Shown here one piece after another: positions 34,505-45,926 of a DNA stretch of 64,000 nucleotides. A program made the translations under genes and the position numbers. The number at the start of each line of letters is the position of its first letter. Position 1 is the stretch's first letter. The notes under the pieces were generated by a model. That model ran no database searches and was not told the DNA's origin. It worked only from the letters and a program-made list of their open reading frames with translations. The stretch is from NCBI GenBank assembly GCA_001574975.1, contig KQ965740.1:340103-404102 (forward strand). Reading direction: 5' to 3'. This stretch comes from Gonapodya prolifera JEL478. Taxonomy: Eukaryota > Monoblepharomycota > Monoblepharidomycetes > Monoblepharidales > Gonapodyaceae.

Positions 34505-37500
34505 TCAGTGCTCAGTTCGACCATCCTTGGAAGAGTTCGAAGCGGTCCCTGAAGGCAGTGGTGACTCTGTCTCGGTCTGTGCAGCACCGTTCTTGGTATT
34601 CCTCTGCGCTTGCTCCTCGTGAAGAATAGTTCGCGCAGCGCTGATGATGTCCCCCGTGAGCCCGCTATATCAGGAGCGACGCCAATCAGTATCACATCGA
34701 ACATGCAACGTCACAAGAAGGCTAACCTCTGCCCGGAGTAAGTCCCGCTTTCGCCTTCTTTCTCCTGTCCGACCTGTTCTGCCTTACGGGCGAAATCGAT
34801 CACCTCTTTGAGGACAACGAGCCCGTCATGGTTTTGGTCCAAGAACTCGACAATCTGAGCGATCTCAGGGTTGTCTTTGTGCGCGTTGATTACCTTGAGT
34901 GCTTCCTCAAGTTGAGCCACAGTGACTTGCCCATACTAAAACGTGTGGGGCAAACACCACTGTCAGTTGAGTGAGCGGACACAATGATTTGTGACGGTAA
35001 CCAACCTCGTCCGGTTTCAACAAGTTCAGCTTGTCACCAATATCCTTGTCATAGTGCTTCAACTCTTGGTCGATCTTGCTGATGAGACGCTCCAGGCGTT
35101 TTCCGAGGTAACGGGACGTAGAAGACTCAGCGGACTTCCCACCGGTCATGGTCTGGATCTCTCCGATATCCTAGGCACGCGAACACGTGAACAGTCATTC
35201 CAAGGCAGCGTTTCGTGCGATCTAAACTCGCTCTCACCTCCTCGTACTCTCGGCGTTCGTGCTTTAGAGTCTCCAGCTCCTCCCTCTCGGGATCCAACGC
35301 GGAGGGCGAGCCCATGGCCTGCAGGGCTTCGCCGAGCGCCCGGAGCTGCTGTTCTGGGATTTGCACGGGCCGGATCTCCACTGGAACAGGGGCAGTAGTC
35401 TAAACGCACCACGTACCAAAACGCGTTAGGTGCCACCGTCTGCACATAAGAAATATGGCAACCACGCACCTGCTCTTGGGCTGCCGCTTCGGCCTGTGGC
35501 ACACCCTCCCACATCTTGACCGCGGCGGCGGCGCCAGCCTGGGCCTGAGCGAGCAACTTGGCCTTCTCTGCGGCCTGGGCCTCCTGCTCGCGAGCCTTGG
35601 CGGCGGCATGCTCGGCCTTTTCCCTCTACGAAGGCCAAAAGCCAAGGCAGATGAGGACTGTGCTCTCGGAAAACAACAATGCGAGGAAGAAAAACGCACC
35701 TGGACCTGCTCGAGCTCGAGCTGGATGAGTTCCTCCTGCTTCCTGATGAGCTCCAGACGCCTCTTATAGTCCACCTTTTCTCCCGCAGCCTCCGCAATCT
35801 GCGTCTCTGCCTCGACGAGCGCTGCCTCTGGCAAGCTCTGCAGGGCGGCCTGAAGGGCCTCAGGGGTATTGACAGACACGGGGATGGGCTTGTCGTACGC
35901 GAGCGCGCGCGACAGCAGGAGAAGTGTGCCTGGGATCTTGTAGTTGAGCGACAGGTCGAGCCACTGCTGGAGCTCCTGTCTGAGTCTCGCGGGGGAGATG
36001 CCCACAGTTCGGATCCCACGCTGGGACGCTGCGGCGCGGACCTCGTCAAGGTTGAGCGCCGAGATCCCCTCGGTGGCGATCATCTGGTCGTCGCGCTTGA
36101 TATCGCGCAGCTTCATGCGAATTTGGTAGCGCAGGAAGTTGTCGCTGCCAAAGGCGTTGAGGGACATGAAGCGGCTCAGTGAGATCAGCTGGTTGTGCGT
36201 CAGATTGTCCAGCGTCAGCGACTCGTCAAACTTGCGCGCAATGCGCACGATTTCTTCCGTCGGGGCCAACTGCTCTGAGCCACGGTACTGCACAGCGGTT
36301 AAAGACAAAAATAGAGCGATGACGAGATGGGAGTTCGGGGAGACACGATGAGCTCAAAGCACACGACAACAAACCGTTCTCCCCAACCGCACCTTTTTAA
36401 AGAACTCGTTGAACTCCTTCACCGCCGTGCCTTGATTCGTCCCTTCGGTGACCCACACCTCCGTAATGGTATCCTGCAAAAACTTGGCCATCTCAAGCCT
36501 GACCTTGACCAGCTTCATCCTCTTCTCCTCCTCGGCGAACTTGCTCTCAAACGTGGACGGCAGCATGTTGGGGAAGAAGCGCAGCAGGAATGGCAGCGCG
36601 AGCTCGGCAAAAGGTATGATGAGGAGCACGATGAAGGGGACCAGGCGCACCAGGTCCGCGACCGTGCGGAGAAGCTGCTTGTGCTCGCGCCGTGTCAGCC
36701 CGCCCCCGCGGAGGAGTTTGAGTAGAAGGCGGCTGCTGATTTTGATTTCGGCGCCGAGAAGTTTTGTCCCGTGCCAGTAATGCACGGCTTCCTCCTTCAC
36801 GCGGACCCACAACGACTTTTTCTCTGCGACGGGAGCGACGGCAGGGGTGGCGGTGGCGCTACTGGCCGCGACGGCGTCCGCGAGTGCGGTTGTGGTCGTT
36901 GACGCGGCGGCGGTGGCACCGATACTGGCTTGTTGCTCCCGCGAGGATTTCTTGGCGGCATCCTTGACGAGCTGCACGGCCAGGTCGGGTTTTGTGCGGC
37001 GCAGTTCGATGGGTTTGGAAGGTTGCGCAGAGGTCGCGAGGGAGGGGATTGTGGGGGTGGGTGAGACTTCCGAGAGGACGGATGAGGGGTGTTGGGTGCC
37101 TGGGTTGATTGATGATGGGGTTGTGGAAGAGAGGAAAAGGTGATGTGTCAGGAATCAGGAATGGCAAACCACTCGTTCTGTCCCCGTTGTCCTCCTTTCC
37201 ATTTCATTCTTCCAGAAAGGATTTCGAAAATGCAGCGACGATCCTTCTCTCACGGCAGTTGTGGTTCACATCCGACCGGGCCATCTTTCGGCCCTGATGT
37301 CCTCCACGTCCAGCTGCCGTTTCCGGGAATGGCCATACTCTCTTTTCTCCCAAATGAGTAGTTTCACTGTGTAAGTTCTTTCCGTCGTTCCGCACTTGCT
37401 TCACCATTCATTCTGGTGAGAATATTTCCCCAATGGTTTTCATCCACGTCCACACTTTTTTTTCACCCAAGTCAATGAGTCTCCGCATCCTGGCACATCC

Positions 37501-37951
37501 AAGAGCCTGCCTAGACTCTTGAACACCCCCTTGGTCAAGAGCCACGTCGATAATCACCGGTGCTGTGCTGCACCTGGACCTCCGTCTTCCCCACGTCCAC
37601 CACCACTGCCGGTGGTCGTACAACAACAACGACGCTCTCCTTGATGAGCGTACCTTGTCCTTGCTGCCCTCCTTGTCTGGACGGTTGCGTCTGCGCCGAG
37701 AAAGAAGAAGGAACGGAGGGATGGGAAGACTGACCGGATTTCAATGGGATTGGCGGAGGCGGAGGCGGAGCGTGGTTGGGAGCGTGCGAGGATGTGGACG
37801 CGTCGGTGGAGAAGGTAGCAGGCGGGAGCGGGAATACGGGGAACGGGTTGATGGGGAGCAACGAGGGTCTCGGGTGAGATGACCCCCGCGAGGACAGCGA
37901 CAGGGAGCGCGGGATGGCGTGTCTGTGCGCTCTGGCCGCAGAATGGTACAT
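34505..37951 (-). CDS. LETM1: LETM1, mitochondrial inner-membrane cation/proton exchanger
   Basis: Maintains mitochondrial K+/Ca2+ balance and morphology. The first ATG in frame (37951) opens with MYHSAARAHRHAIPRSLSLS, an Arg/Ser-rich presequence. Then come a Pro-rich stretch and a KPIELRRTKPDLAVQLVKDA segment. The LETM1 core follows: WVRVKEEAVHYWHGTKLLG, RREHKQLLRTVADLVRLVPF with IVLLIIPFAELALPFLL (single membrane helix with the key proline), and FFPNMLPSTFESKFAEEEKR. The ribosome-binding-like domain continues with LTLDNLTHNQLISLSRFMSL and SPARLRQELQQWLDLSLNYK. Coiled coils follow, then an EF-hand loop (DQNHDGLVVLKEV, near 34800-34850) and a hydrophilic tail ending at 34505. Size, order and EF-hand are those of LETM1 rather than shorter Mdm38. 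Confidence 0.93.
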
Positions 37952-38724
37952 TGCGCGAGCGACGTGGGAGGTGTCGCGCGGGCGGTGCCTGGTTTGCGCC
38001 GATGGGCGCGGGATGGGGAGGATTGCGTGTCGTGGGATCGGGGAGGTGGTGAAGAGCACGCGGGCAGCGAGGCGGGATGCTGCGCGCGGGATGAGCGAGG
38101 ATTGGGATGCTGGAGGGAGAAGGGAGCGGGAGATGTGAGCGTGAGAGGGAAAGAGGGCAAGATGGAATGCAGATCCGGATGATTATGGCATGGCGTGAGC
38201 AGAATCGACATGTGCAGCGCGGGGGAATGCACGCACCAGAGGCCACTGTCCGCACCAGGTCTCTCGCAGCAGCGTCCATCGTGCGAAACGGGAGTCGCGT
38301 GCTGTGCGTGTGCGTGCGTGTGCGTGTGCCAAGTCCGTGTCGCTCTCTCCTTCGCTTCCTGTCTGCGCTCGCTCGCCCGAGTCGTCTTCTTCTGATTGCC
38401 GCTGTCTCGCTGTCCTCACTGTTCGCCCTGCGTCCGTGTGTCGTCGCTAACGTGCAACTGCAAGCCTGCGCAACTTGAAAGTCCACGTCCGGGCTTCCAC
38501 GATGCGCTGTGCCACATCCCGGGTCAAACTCGGCTAATCTGTTTTATCCAACCCAAAAACTCAGGCTTTGGTCATTGTAAAAAGCATTCCTTTGTTTGTT
38601 CCCCATGTCTCATGCACTTTCGGCAAAAGCCAACATGGGCAAACTCTCACTCTATTTTTGTGATATGAGGTTTTATTTCTTGCTTTGTCATCGACAGAAC
38701 TGTAAATGACGGGTGACGTCGGTG

Positions 38725-39080
38725 TCTAAACCACAACAACGTTGCCCAGGGTACGCGACGGGGACGCCGCTCGTCATTGTACCCCAAAAATGGTACATCG
38801 CCGAGAGCAAGATGGAGGCTGGAGCGTCGCACGATCAAGGGGGGACGCGCAACCGCCAGCACTCTGATTTCTGAAACCAAACAAAGCAAAGTCTCGGACA
38901 CTCATCTTTCCAATCTTTCAGCACTGCGATACCAGATACCAGTTCCACAATCATAGCTCGGTAGGTGGCAACACGTGTCAACAGAGAAACGAACAATCCT
39001 GTGTTTCTTGGTGCTCAGAGACTGTCCAACTCGGAGAGACTGGAGAATACTCGGCTGCTTGGTTAAAATTTCCCTGGCAT
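38725..39080 (+). repeat. Diverged interspersed repeat, copy A
   Basis: Starts with the shared segment aaccacaacaacgttgccca and has the marker cactcatctttccaatc at 38899. It ends in a block with ctggagaatactcggctgct. Matches copy B over about 300 bp with scattered changes and small indels. Confidence 0.6.
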
Positions 39081-39532
39081 TGTTAGTGCGGAGGAGTGGC
39101 AGTGCCGTTCTGCATTCCAAGCACTCTGCTCTTTGCTGACGGCTCGGAGAATTTTGCTCCTTCGTCGTGATCAATCAACTCACTGTGGTGCTCTCAGCTG
39201 CAGGATTGGACAACCTCTTCTGATTTCTGTCTACTGATCTGCCACGCCATTGCGAGTGTGTATACGTTGCAGAGCATGGGGCTGCTGTACCCTATGACCT
39301 CGTCCTGCCGCTCTACTCTCTATATTTTCCTCCTTCCGATTGTCACATTTGCTTGAATAGACATGATAGATTGTGTTAAATGCATGCTATTTGCAGGGAC
39401 CAGTCGTGCCAGGCATCGTATCTCACAGTTACGCTGTCATATTCCCATCCTAGTATCGTCGGAGTAACAATGGGTACGTACCCCTTCCAGCTCACCACGC
39501 GGGTCGTCAAGAGTCTTTTGGCACCTTCCTCA

Positions 39533-39625
39533 GGTCCTTCCGTCCGTTCCTCCGTTCCCCCAAGTCCTTTCGTCCATTCCCTCAAGGTCCTTTCGTCTGT
39601 TCCTCTGCGTCCTTTCGTCCGTCCT
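39533..39625 (+). repeat. Pyrimidine-rich short tandem repeat
   Basis: About eight imperfect units built on ttcgtccgttcc / tcctttcgtcc, in which the phase of the unit drifts. It lies between repeat copies A and B. Confidence 0.6.
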
Positions 39626-39651
39626 ACGGGGCGAGATGTCGGCCGTTGCAT

Positions 39652-40200
39652 GTCTAAAACCACAACAACGTTGCCCAGGGTGTTGCCCAGGGTACGCGAC
39701 GTGGACGCCGCTCGCCATTGCACCCGAAAAATGGTATATTGTCGAGGCAAGATCGAGCGTCGCGCAATCAAAGGAGATGCACAACATTCATCCCTGTGAG
39801 ACCAAACAACACAAAGTCTCCGACACTTATCTTTCCAACCTTTCAGTTCTGCAATTCCAGCCCCACAATCACAGCACGGCAGGTGGCACCATGCGTCAAC
39901 AGAGAAACGAACCGGCAAGGCCGCAAGAGAACTGTGACAACCATCAGGGCTTGAAGACCGTGACGTCCAGTCCCGCGGTGCTGTCCCGTTGTCACGGCTT
40001 CAGCGCATAAGGCGGCCCCTTGTGTCGTGTCACAGTCTCTGTCCAGCTCTCCCCTATTCGGACGGGAGCGAAACTCGAGTCAGTCCCTCATAATCTTGCA
40101 CGGACTAAGAATGGTCCAACCTCACCAGCCCACCTAAAGAGTCTCTCGTGGGAGGGTGAAGAACGTTTCCCTGCCGTGATTGTTTCGCTGGGACTTTACT
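39652..40200 (+). repeat. Diverged interspersed repeat, copy B
   Basis: Shares with copy A the opening segment, gacgccgctcgccattgcac, the marker cacttatctttccaacc at 39824 and gcgtcaacagagaaacgaac. It shares with copies C and D the block cacagtctctgtccagctct. A 14-bp piece (gttgcccagggtgt) is duplicated near its start. Confidence 0.6.
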
Positions 40201-40319
40201 TCTGAGAGAATAAGAGCACAGAGGAAAATGTCAGCTCAGATGCCTCGGAGTTGGAGCGTCGAAAGCAGAACCTACCTAAAGGCCCACAGGCTGGTTCTTG
40301 TTAATCACGGAAGGCTCGG

Positions 40320-40700
40320 CGTCGGGACAAGAAAGAGATAATATCAGACCAGTCAGCACTAGGAGCCAACAGCAAGGGAGTTGCAACCCATCCACTTATC
40401 TTTCCAATCCTTGGGTCAAACTCCACAACCAAGGCAAGATACATGGCGACTAGTACCACGCATCAACAGGAAACAGACCAGCGCAATGCCGCAGAGAACA
40501 ATGAAGCCGCTTCTGTGATATTCAGACCCGCGGTGGCCTTGCCCGAACCGCACTATTATGCACACGAGGCCACTTCGAGTGTAGTTATCACAGTCTCTGT
40601 CCAGCTCTCGGAGCCTGGAGAATGCATCGCTGCTTGGTTGGTTCAGTGGGCATCGCGTCAAACGAACCTATTGAAACGGAGACTTGGGGCGTCGGGCCAA
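40320..40700 (+). repeat. Diverged interspersed repeat, copy C
   Basis: Marker cacttatctttccaatcc at 40393, then accacgcatcaacaggaaac, ccgcagagaac, and cacagtctctgtccagctct followed by gcctggagaatgcatcgctg. It ends with ggcgtcgggccaagaaa, which also precedes it at 40318, as expected for a tandem arrangement. Confidence 0.6.
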
Positions 40701-40740
40701 GAAAAACAGAATTCGTAACGCATCAGTAATTGCATCCTAA

Positions 40741-41100
40741 ACCTCGGAGTCACATCGCAACCAAACCACTTATCTTCAAAATCAAAATCTTTTGATCAAA
40801 TAATAACCTCCCCTCCGCAACCACTGCACGGTGACAAGCACCACGCATGAACAGGAAAACAGGCCGGCAGAACACCGCAGAGAGCTGTGAATTCCTTTAT
40901 ACCGTAGCTTGGACCACTGACGTCCGCACTAAAAGCACACGAGGCCATTTTTAATTTTCTTTTCATAGCCTCCGTCCAGCTGGAGTGCCTGGAGAATGCT
41001 TAACTGCCTGATTGTTTCGGTGGGCAGCAAAATGTATGGGTCTGTTCTTCTGATCTGTATGATCCGGTCAAACCTGAACATGACTTGGTAGTGCAGATGC
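40741..41100 (+). repeat. Diverged interspersed repeat, copy D
   Basis: The most diverged copy. It has marker cacttatcttcaaaatc at 40767, then caccacgcatgaacaggaaa, and cctccgtccagctggagtgc with ctggagaatgcttaactgcc. The distance from marker C to marker D is 374 bp. Confidence 0.5.
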
Positions 41101-41102
41101 TC

Positions 41103-41317
41103 AAAACTCACCCGAAACGTAGATCAGAGAGGTCCAAGAGAGAGGTGCTTGGAGACTCCGATTGTAATCGAAGCTCCAGGTTCCGCCGCAGCACCGCAAT
41201 GCAGGGAACGGAAAGACCATTTCGCACTGTGGAACATCTTGGAAGTGGAACACAGAGGTGTCGATATCAAAATATTACAGCGATGGAAGTGCCAAACTCA
41301 CCGGAAAGGTAGATCCG
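41103..41317 (+). repeat. Short direct duplication (about 25 bp, two copies)
   Basis: aactcacccgaaacgtagat near 41103-41127 recurs as aactcaccggaaaggtagat near 41294-41317. The 165 bp between copies show no gene. Confidence 0.4.
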
Positions 41318-41597
41318 TGACCTCGAGGAGAAGAAGGTCGCCTCTTCGGTCGATGGAATAAGGAGAAACGAGAGAAGGGGTGCGAGAGAAGAGCAGAGGG
41401 AGTGGGTATCCAGTTTGCAAGTTAAATTTCTTTGGACTTCTTTTTGAGACTCTTTGCCTCGGGGAACTCTGCCTTCCTCTGCTTACTCACTGCCGTCCTC
41501 GGCTCAAATAAATTTGCAGTTCGTTTATTGTTGTTGCAGCAAAGCAATGTACATGCATATCCCCATAATTCTTCAAACAATGAATTCAATCCCTCTA

Positions 41598-44528
41598 CTA
41601 CCACATCGCATTTTCAGCCCCCAGTCCACCCTTGACAACCTTCGCAATCCCCAAATCCTTCCTCTTCAAGTCAAGATCCCCGACCCGCCACCCTGCGTCT
41701 CGCCCAATCACACACACGAATGCGGAGATGGTCTCGAATATGTTGCGCGATCCCTGGGCCATGTCCCACGTGCACCCCTGCACAAGAAGCTGGTAGTGTG
41801 GAGGTGAAGCATTCTGTTCGCGTAAATACACGGATCGGGAGTTTGGGTCCAATTTGGCGTTTGATGGGATGACGTGGTTGGTGGAAAAGTAGGGGAAACC
41901 CGATTGTGCAACGTCAGACCACTGATCCATAAACGTTTGGAATAAATGAAACACCAGCTGAAAGGGGAGCGATTGAGAATGTGGTCGCGAAAAGCCGAGA
42001 ATGGGGCCAAGGGGTGGGGATTGTATTTAGCATTCCATACCATAGCATCTGGATGTACCAACCACCAACCTTTGCGTCCGTTGGAAACTCCCCCTTCACG
42101 TCCCACTCCTGCCCTTCAAAACTCCCTCCACTGTCCCATCGGTATCCAGAAAGGTACGTGTTGCGAGATAGTTCTAAATCGTGTGTCCGAGAGAGTCCGA
42201 AGACACAAATCAGCACGTCGGTACCCTGCTCAAACGCATCAGCCGTATGTGTGCAGGAGCCTCACCAAAGATGCGCTCCCGAACGTACGCCCTGTTCTTC
42301 GGACTCCCCACCTTCCCGACGTTTAGGTACGCCTCTAAACGCAACCGTGTCAAAATTATCGCCTTGGTTTCACCGACCATGACCTTGGCAACATCAGAAA
42401 GGCCCTTGAGGTCTTGCGGCATCGTCATTTGTGGGGCCGGGGCTGGGGTGAAGATGCTGCCGGCACCCGCAAAGGGTCGTGGACCCCCAACCAAAGAGGC
42501 CTGTGGCGGAGTCTGAGCTTCTCTGATGAGGGCACTCAGAGACGCTGGGTTGGCATCGGACCAGATGGCATTCGAGCTAGTCAGGTGGAGAAGCCCTTGA
42601 GAGCGCAGGTACGCATCGGTGTTGTCCAGAAGGATGGTAAGCGGTTGAAAGATTTTGGAGTGTAGCCACTGCGAGGTTTCAGTCGCAGGGTAGACAAATA
42701 TTCACAAGAGGTGAGGAGGGGGTTTGAGGAGATTGTGAAGAGCAAATCAGCTATTGAACTTTCACATCTCCAAACCGAAACACCAAATCACCCCCAACCA
42801 CTGAACACTCCGTACCCACCTTTCGCATCTCTTCCACCCATGAATCTACCATCACATCATCCACACCCATCTCCCTCATGGCCCCTCGGCGATCCCTGTG
42901 TCTGTACTGCACTCCCGCTATATCCTGCGGAGCATCCAAACCACCACCGAGATTAGTCGGTGACGATGGGTGGTACTTGGTCGGCAGCGACACGGCAGAA
43001 TGCATGGGTGGTGCGGGTGCGGGTGCGTACGTAACTTGCCGGGGAGATACTGCATCGGAGTGAGGGTCATTATGACTGCATCTCCGAGAACGGGAGAGGG
43101 CCTCACCATTTGTTTGTGGAATTGCCAGGAGCCGGTCCACAGAGTGTGAGCTCCGAATGGGTCCGTCGAGATCCATGTCGGCTGGAAAAAAGGCCATGGG
43201 ACCACTCATGTATGGCTTGCAGTGCTTGTTGTCCCCAATAGTCGGGCTCACCTGTTCCACCTCCGCTTCGTCCTCCGTACGCGCTCACAGCTCCCCCAGC
43301 CCGTCCATTCACCACCGTGAGCATCCCTCCACCAACTCCGGTCTGTGTCTGTCTCGCCATGCCAAACACCCCACCGGCCATACCCCCATTTCCTAACATG
43401 CCAGCTTTCCCAACCACCGCGCTCGACGATGAGGCACCAGCCACCGCCTGGCTTGTCTGTGTCCCTGTGACGGACCTCGCAGGACCTGTCGAGAGACCCG
43501 CCATGACGTCTGCGAGGCCGTCCACGTCGAGTGGTGCCGTAAGTGGGCGCGCGTTTGGCGCGATGCGCTCGTATCGAGGCGGGGGAGGCAGTTGTGGTGC
43601 TGCGGGGAGGGCAGCGCTACGAGAGGCAAGCCAATACTCGTAGGATGGGGGGCGGTGGAAGGCGCGTTGAAGGGTTTTGATGATTGTGAGGATGGGCGGT
43701 ATTAGGAGGGCGAGTACTGCGTAGAATGACGGCGCGAGCCGGCAAGAAAGGATGGAAAAGGGGAGGAAAGGTGAGCAGATTCGACAGGAGAGACGGGGAC
43801 CGCAGACAAGTACCGGTGTAGGTGACTGCCGATGGGCTGTACTGGGGGAAGCGGTGCAGCAAGATGACGTCGATGTAGCTGCATGGCGGGAGAAAAAGGC
43901 CACAGAATTGCGAAAAGAGTATTTCCAAAGGTGCACGACACGTTCGATCACTTGAGTATAATGTCGAATTTCACGTTGAGAAACTGGCAACTCACTCCAA
44001 CCACCCCATCAGCCAAAGATATACCGCGACGGCAATCGCAATTGCATTGTACCACAGCGCATTAAAATCCGGTCGTCGTTTCGCCACCGCGTCCGAGTAC
44101 TCCTTGAACAATGGGCTTTCCCAGCTCCCCGTTGGTGCGTTCGCCCGGTTCTGCACAGGGACCAGCTTGGGCGCAGCCACGGGAGAGGCAAGGGGTGATA
44201 GCGGCGTCCCGTTGCTCACATGAGCCACGGGCGCCGACGTCGGGGGTTGGTTGGTTGTTGAAACGGTGGATGTCGGGACAAGCGGAGATGTCGGAGATCC
44301 AAACAATGCCGTGGTAGGCGATTGGTGGAGAGTATGAGACTCGAACGAGGGCTGCTGCATGGGCGAAGATCCGAAAATCCCGTTTGTAATCCGTTGTCCG
44401 TTGGGCGTGGCGTAAGAGGAAGAAGGGAACGCGGAGGCGGAGCCATAGGTCGCGGCAGCCTGTGGGCGGATCTCTGGAATTCCCTGAGATGATACATTCC
44501 CAAATCCCCACGCGTAGTGGTCAGTCAT
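41598..44528 (-). CDS. TMEM209: TMEM209-like nuclear envelope membrane protein
   Basis: The N-terminal region is disordered, with Pro/Ser/Gly-rich sequence (MTDHYAWGFGNVSSQG), before a first membrane helix (ALWYNAIAIAVAVYLWLMGW). The next exons give a Tyr-rich loop and another helix (FYAVLALLIPPILTIIKTLQ), followed by about 200 Gly/Ala/Ser-rich residues. The conserved C-terminal domain is RLRLEAYLNVGKVGSPKNRA, GYRWDSGGSFEGQEWDVKGE and FPTDAK, then HLFQTFMD, ASPPHYQLLVQG and a TWDMAQGSRNIFETISAFV segment. This order matches TMEM209 (Pfam cytochrome b561 N-terminal family), a nuclear-pore-associated protein in animals. The end at 41598 (GLGAENAMW) is shorter than expected and a further small exon is possible. 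Exon limits around 42000-42300 and 42700-43200 are approximate. Confidence 0.72.
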
Positions 44529-44648
44529 CTTCAGTGTATCGCTTTTGCTTTGGTCATGAGTTTTCATTGTGCACAGACCCATCATTGGAACGCATGGATG
44601 CATTGACGCATTGACAAATTGACATATTGAAACATTTATTGCATAAAC

Positions 44649-45725
44649 TCAAGCCTTCTCCAGAATCTCCCCAATAAGCTCCGCAAATACTTCCGGTGGT
44701 TGCGCCCCACTAACAACGTATTTCTTCTCGAATGTGATGTGTGGCACTCCCCGGATGCCACGACGGGATAAAGACGAAATCTCAGAAACCACTTCCTCTC
44801 TTCCAGCATCAGAGGCGAGATAAGCCAGAACTTCGGATCGGTTAAATCCAACCTGGAATGTAAATCATGTTGTGAGACTGGGCTCTCCACAAGGGTTGGG
44901 GGACTCTGGATTTGCAAACCTTGGCGGCAACGTCTGCAAGGGCACCATGGTCTCCAATATGCTTGGCGTTCTCAAAGTGACCGGTAAAGAGCTCCTCAAC
45001 AAGCTCGTTGGTTTTCTGGGCATCGCCGCGCTTCTGAACGTACTGAAGGGAGATATTAATTGCGTCAGAATTGTGACTCCCTTGTTAGCAAGCAAACACC
45101 TCACATTAATGAGTCTGTGACTATCCAGAGTGTTGGCAACGACTATTTTGATCCCAACCAGGCTCGAGATTATGCATCATCGAAGCACCCATGATGCCTG
45201 CACTCACTTGCTCCATCATATTTGAATTGAACACCATCCTCTTGTCCAGTGGCAATCATTCTAGCAGGCATACGCTTTGCAGCCTCTTTTCCAAACTTTT
45301 GCTCGTAATATTGCTTGAAAGTACACAGAGCATTACATCACTGTTGTTTTGACGAGATCGAAAGAAGACCAGCTTACAAGTTTGGGAATCCCCTCTTTAG
45401 GCAAACCCGGGTCCAATTGGTATGGATGCCACGTGATGTTGTACCCAACATCGTCCCCATTTGCGTTCAAAAGTTTGAACCCTTTCTCGAGACGACGTTT
45501 GCCCTATGACGAGCCGCAGATGGACGATGGGAACCACATTACGTCACATGTGCGGTACGACTCACAAGGAAGCAGAATGGGCAAATGGTGTCAGCTAGCA
45601 GAGTCGGGTTGGAGTGTGGGATCGCGCGGGGTGAAGATCAGTTCACACTCCAGCTTTGCAATCGTTGCTTTTCCTGGGTGATTGAGCTCACAGACGATAT
45701 CAATGTTGATCACTCTTCGTGCCAT
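44649..45725 (-). CDS. DsbA-family thiol oxidoreductase, FrnE-like
   Basis: A thioredoxin-fold protein with a helical insert. Six or so exons read MARRVINIDIV, then SDTICPFCFL with the CPFC active site (near 45580), then GKRRLEKGFKLLNANGDDVG with YNITWHPYQLDPGLPKEGIP. QYYEQKFGKEAAKRMPARMI, FENAKHIGDHGALADVAAKV and GFNRSEVLAYLASDAGREEV follow. RRGIRGVPHITFEKKYVVSG contains the cis-proline (GVPH), and the end is EILEKA. All hallmarks of the FrnE/2-hydroxychromene isomerase-like DsbA group are there. No signal peptide, so probably cytosolic. The substrate is unknown. The first splice (ATC GTC T|GTGAGC joining |CT GAC) was chosen because it rebuilds IVSDTICPFC. Confidence 0.9.
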
Positions 45726-45926
45726 GAGTGACGAAGAAGAATCGCGAAGAACAAGTGTTCTCGTAATCACTTCCAAGGTCACTTAAGGGTCTGATCAGAT
45801 CGGCACCACATCGTATTGTGATGGAAAATGTATTTATAGCACTTCAGTGGTTGCCAAATCATCGCAAACAAATAAAGAATGACTGTGCTCCGATTTAATT
45901 ATCGGGGATTGAAATGAAGGTTCATG

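Larger units (their letters stand above)
37952..41597. other. Gene-poor region with diverged repeats
   Basis: This is the longest stretch without a supported gene (3.6 kb). From 38.0 to 38.5 kb it is GC-rich and probably LETM1 promoter. From 38.7 to 41.1 kb it holds four diverged direct copies of one repeat (listed separately), and at 39.53-39.63 kb a short pyrimidine-rich tandem repeat. No reverse transcriptase, transposase or other mobile-element protein is seen in any frame. Confidence 0.6.

Noticed and set aside
38725-41100. CRISPR array or LTR element as explanation of the repeats
   Set aside because: Copies are long (about 350 bp), diverged and irregularly spaced; there are no short identical repeats with unique spacers, no terminal repeats and no reverse transcriptase or integrase.
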